Below are positions 63,183 to 64,000 of a DNA stretch of 64,000 nt, piece after piece. Every line of letters begins with the position of its first letter. Within the stretch, counting starts at the first letter, position 1. The notes under the pieces are model-generated. The model ran no database searches. It saw nothing but the letters and a program-made list of their open reading frames with translations, and was not told where the DNA came from. This stretch comes from Breoghania sp. (GTDB lineage: Bacteria; Pseudomonadota; Alphaproteobacteria; Rhizobiales; Stappiaceae). The position numbers were made by a program, and so were the translations under genes. The stretch is taken from the NCBI RefSeq assembly GCF_963674635.1, contig NZ_OY771475.1, positions 1,302,001 to 1,366,000 of the forward strand, read 5' to 3'.

Positions 63183-64000
63183 CTAGAGCAGCGCCAGGCC
63201 GAGCGACGGATCTGCGCCACCGCTTGCAAGGAGCCCCACCACATAGGCCGCAAATGTCGCCGTGACCAGCCCATCGACACGATCCATGATACCACCGTGA
63301 CCGGGTATGAGGCTGCCGGAATCCTTTACGCCGAAGCGGCGCTTCAGGGCAGACTCACCAAGATCGCCCAGTTGCGATGCCACGGAGAACACCATTGCCA
63401 GCAACGCGATGACGACGGGCAAACCGATGCCGCTCACCAGCGTAACGATTGAGGCCGCAAGCGCACCACCGACGACGCCGCCGATTGCGCCAGACCAGGT
63501 CTTGTTGGGAGAAACGGAGGGCCAGAGCTTCGGTCCTCCCAACGCGCGCCCGGTGAAATAGGCGGCGATGTCGGTGGCCCAGGTCAGGGCGAGGATCACG
63601 GCAACCGCCCACAATCCTTGTTCGCCCAGGCGAAGCTCTGCCAGCGCAACGGTTGGCAATCCGGCGTAAAGAACCCCCGCCGCTGACCATGGCTTATGCC
63701 CGGCAACCAGTTCCCAAAGCCGGATACCCGCCCCCGCCACAACAACCACACCGATTGCGGTCAGACCTGAGCCCCACCACACCGCGCCGCAGGCAACCAC
63801 TAGCCCGGCCGCACCGACGATCGAAGTCGAAAAGGCCGCCCCGGTGATCCGGGTCCATTCATTGAGGATCAGCAGCGAAGAAATGGTCAGCACGATCAGG
63901 AACGGCGCACCGCCATACCAGACCAGGGCCAGAAACACCGGAGCCAGCACAAGAGCTGAGGCCACGCGCAAGAACAGATTGGACCGACCAGCCGGTTTCC
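63183..64000 (-). CDS. cdsA: Phosphatidate cytidylyltransferase, 5' end missing
   Basis: Makes CDP-diacylglycerol from phosphatidate and CTP, the precursor of all major phospholipids, and the substrate of the CDP-alcohol transferase encoded at 7888. The frame continues past the window edge: the last codons before 63971 read KPAGRSNLF, so the TTG at 63971 is internal. At least 272 residues with about seven to eight hydrophobic helices and the CDS signature near the C-terminus: KDSGSLIPGHGGIMDRVDGL. Upstream genes (probably uppS, frr) are outside the window. Confidence 0.96.
   Translation of the reverse strand, partial: KPAGRSNLFLRVASALVLAPVFLALVWYGGAPFLIVLTISSLLILNEWTRITGAAFSTSIVGAAGLVVACGAVWWGSGLTAIGVVVVAGAGIRLWELVAGHKPWSAAGVLYAGLPTVALAELRLGEQGLWAVAVILALTWATDIAAYFTGRALGGPKLWPSVSPNKTWSGAIGGVVGGALAASIVTLVSGIGLPVVIALLAMVFSVASQLGDLGESALKRRFGVKDSGSLIPGHGGIMDRVDGLVTATFAAYVVGLLASGGADPSLGLALL

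Overview
The window is a 64 kb piece of an alphaproteobacterial chromosome, most likely a member of the Rhizobiales/Hyphomicrobiales. I infer this from high GC, alphaproteobacterial gene orders (mfd-sdhE with divergent recG; rseP-bamA-lpxD-fabZ-lpxA-lpxI-lpxB next to gltA; trpD-trpC-moaC-moeA followed by lexA, comEC, gltX), LpxI instead of LpxH, and an alphaproteobacterial SOS box (GTTC-N7-GTTC) in front of lexA. Species cannot be told from the sequence. Nearly all of it is core chromosome; no transposase, integrase, phage gene, CRISPR array or toxin-antitoxin pair was seen.

Layout. 1-1963: two glycosyltransferases, the first cut by the window edge. 2199-10450: polyphosphate genes ppx-ppk, then an operon of a CDP-alcohol phosphatidyltransferase, a PerM-like permease and the DnaA regulator HdaA joined by 4-bp overlaps, with purM-purN divergent. 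10474-15959: accessory metabolism (GT1-like glycosyltransferase, cytoplasmic molybdopterin oxidoreductase, ndk, GST, DinB-family protein). 15964-18022: DUF971 protein, moaA, small membrane protein. 18064-28758: mfd, sdhE, recG, DUF502 protein, glmS, glmU. 28943-36000: the most variable part, with a SPOR-domain protein, ccdA divergent from a BigR/SqrR-like persulfide-sensing ArsR repressor, a BKACE (DUF849) enzyme, two unknown small proteins, a Stf0-type sulfotransferase in AT-rich DNA, tRNA-Lys(UUU) and a glyoxalase-like protein. 36254-39380: pyrG, secG, tpiA. 39554-45072: ppiD-trpD-trpC-moaC-moeA. 45389-53348: fpr, lexA, comEC, gltX, gltA. 53426-64000: lpxB-lpxI-lpxA-fabZ-lpxD-bamA-rseP-dxr-cdsA, the envelope and isoprenoid block, with cdsA cut by the window edge.

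Themes. The genes serve envelope building (UDP-GlcNAc from GlmS/GlmU feeding lipid A through LpxA/D/I/B; BamA, RseP, SecG, CdsA), DNA maintenance (HdaA, Mfd, RecG, LexA, ComEC), molybdenum cofactor synthesis (MoaA, MoaC, MoeA) with a Mo enzyme, and purine, pyrimidine and tryptophan synthesis.

The most notable things are: single-base frameshifts in both recG and glmS, each repaired by restoring one C to a CC pair and so probably assembly errors; the divergent BigR-like/ccdA pair with a perfect 18-bp palindrome between them; the phospholipid-synthase/HdaA operon inside a gene neighbourhood shared with E. coli; and perfect hairpins without U-tracts between gltX and gltA and between secG and pyrG. 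I did not find a convincing previously undescribed multi-gene system.
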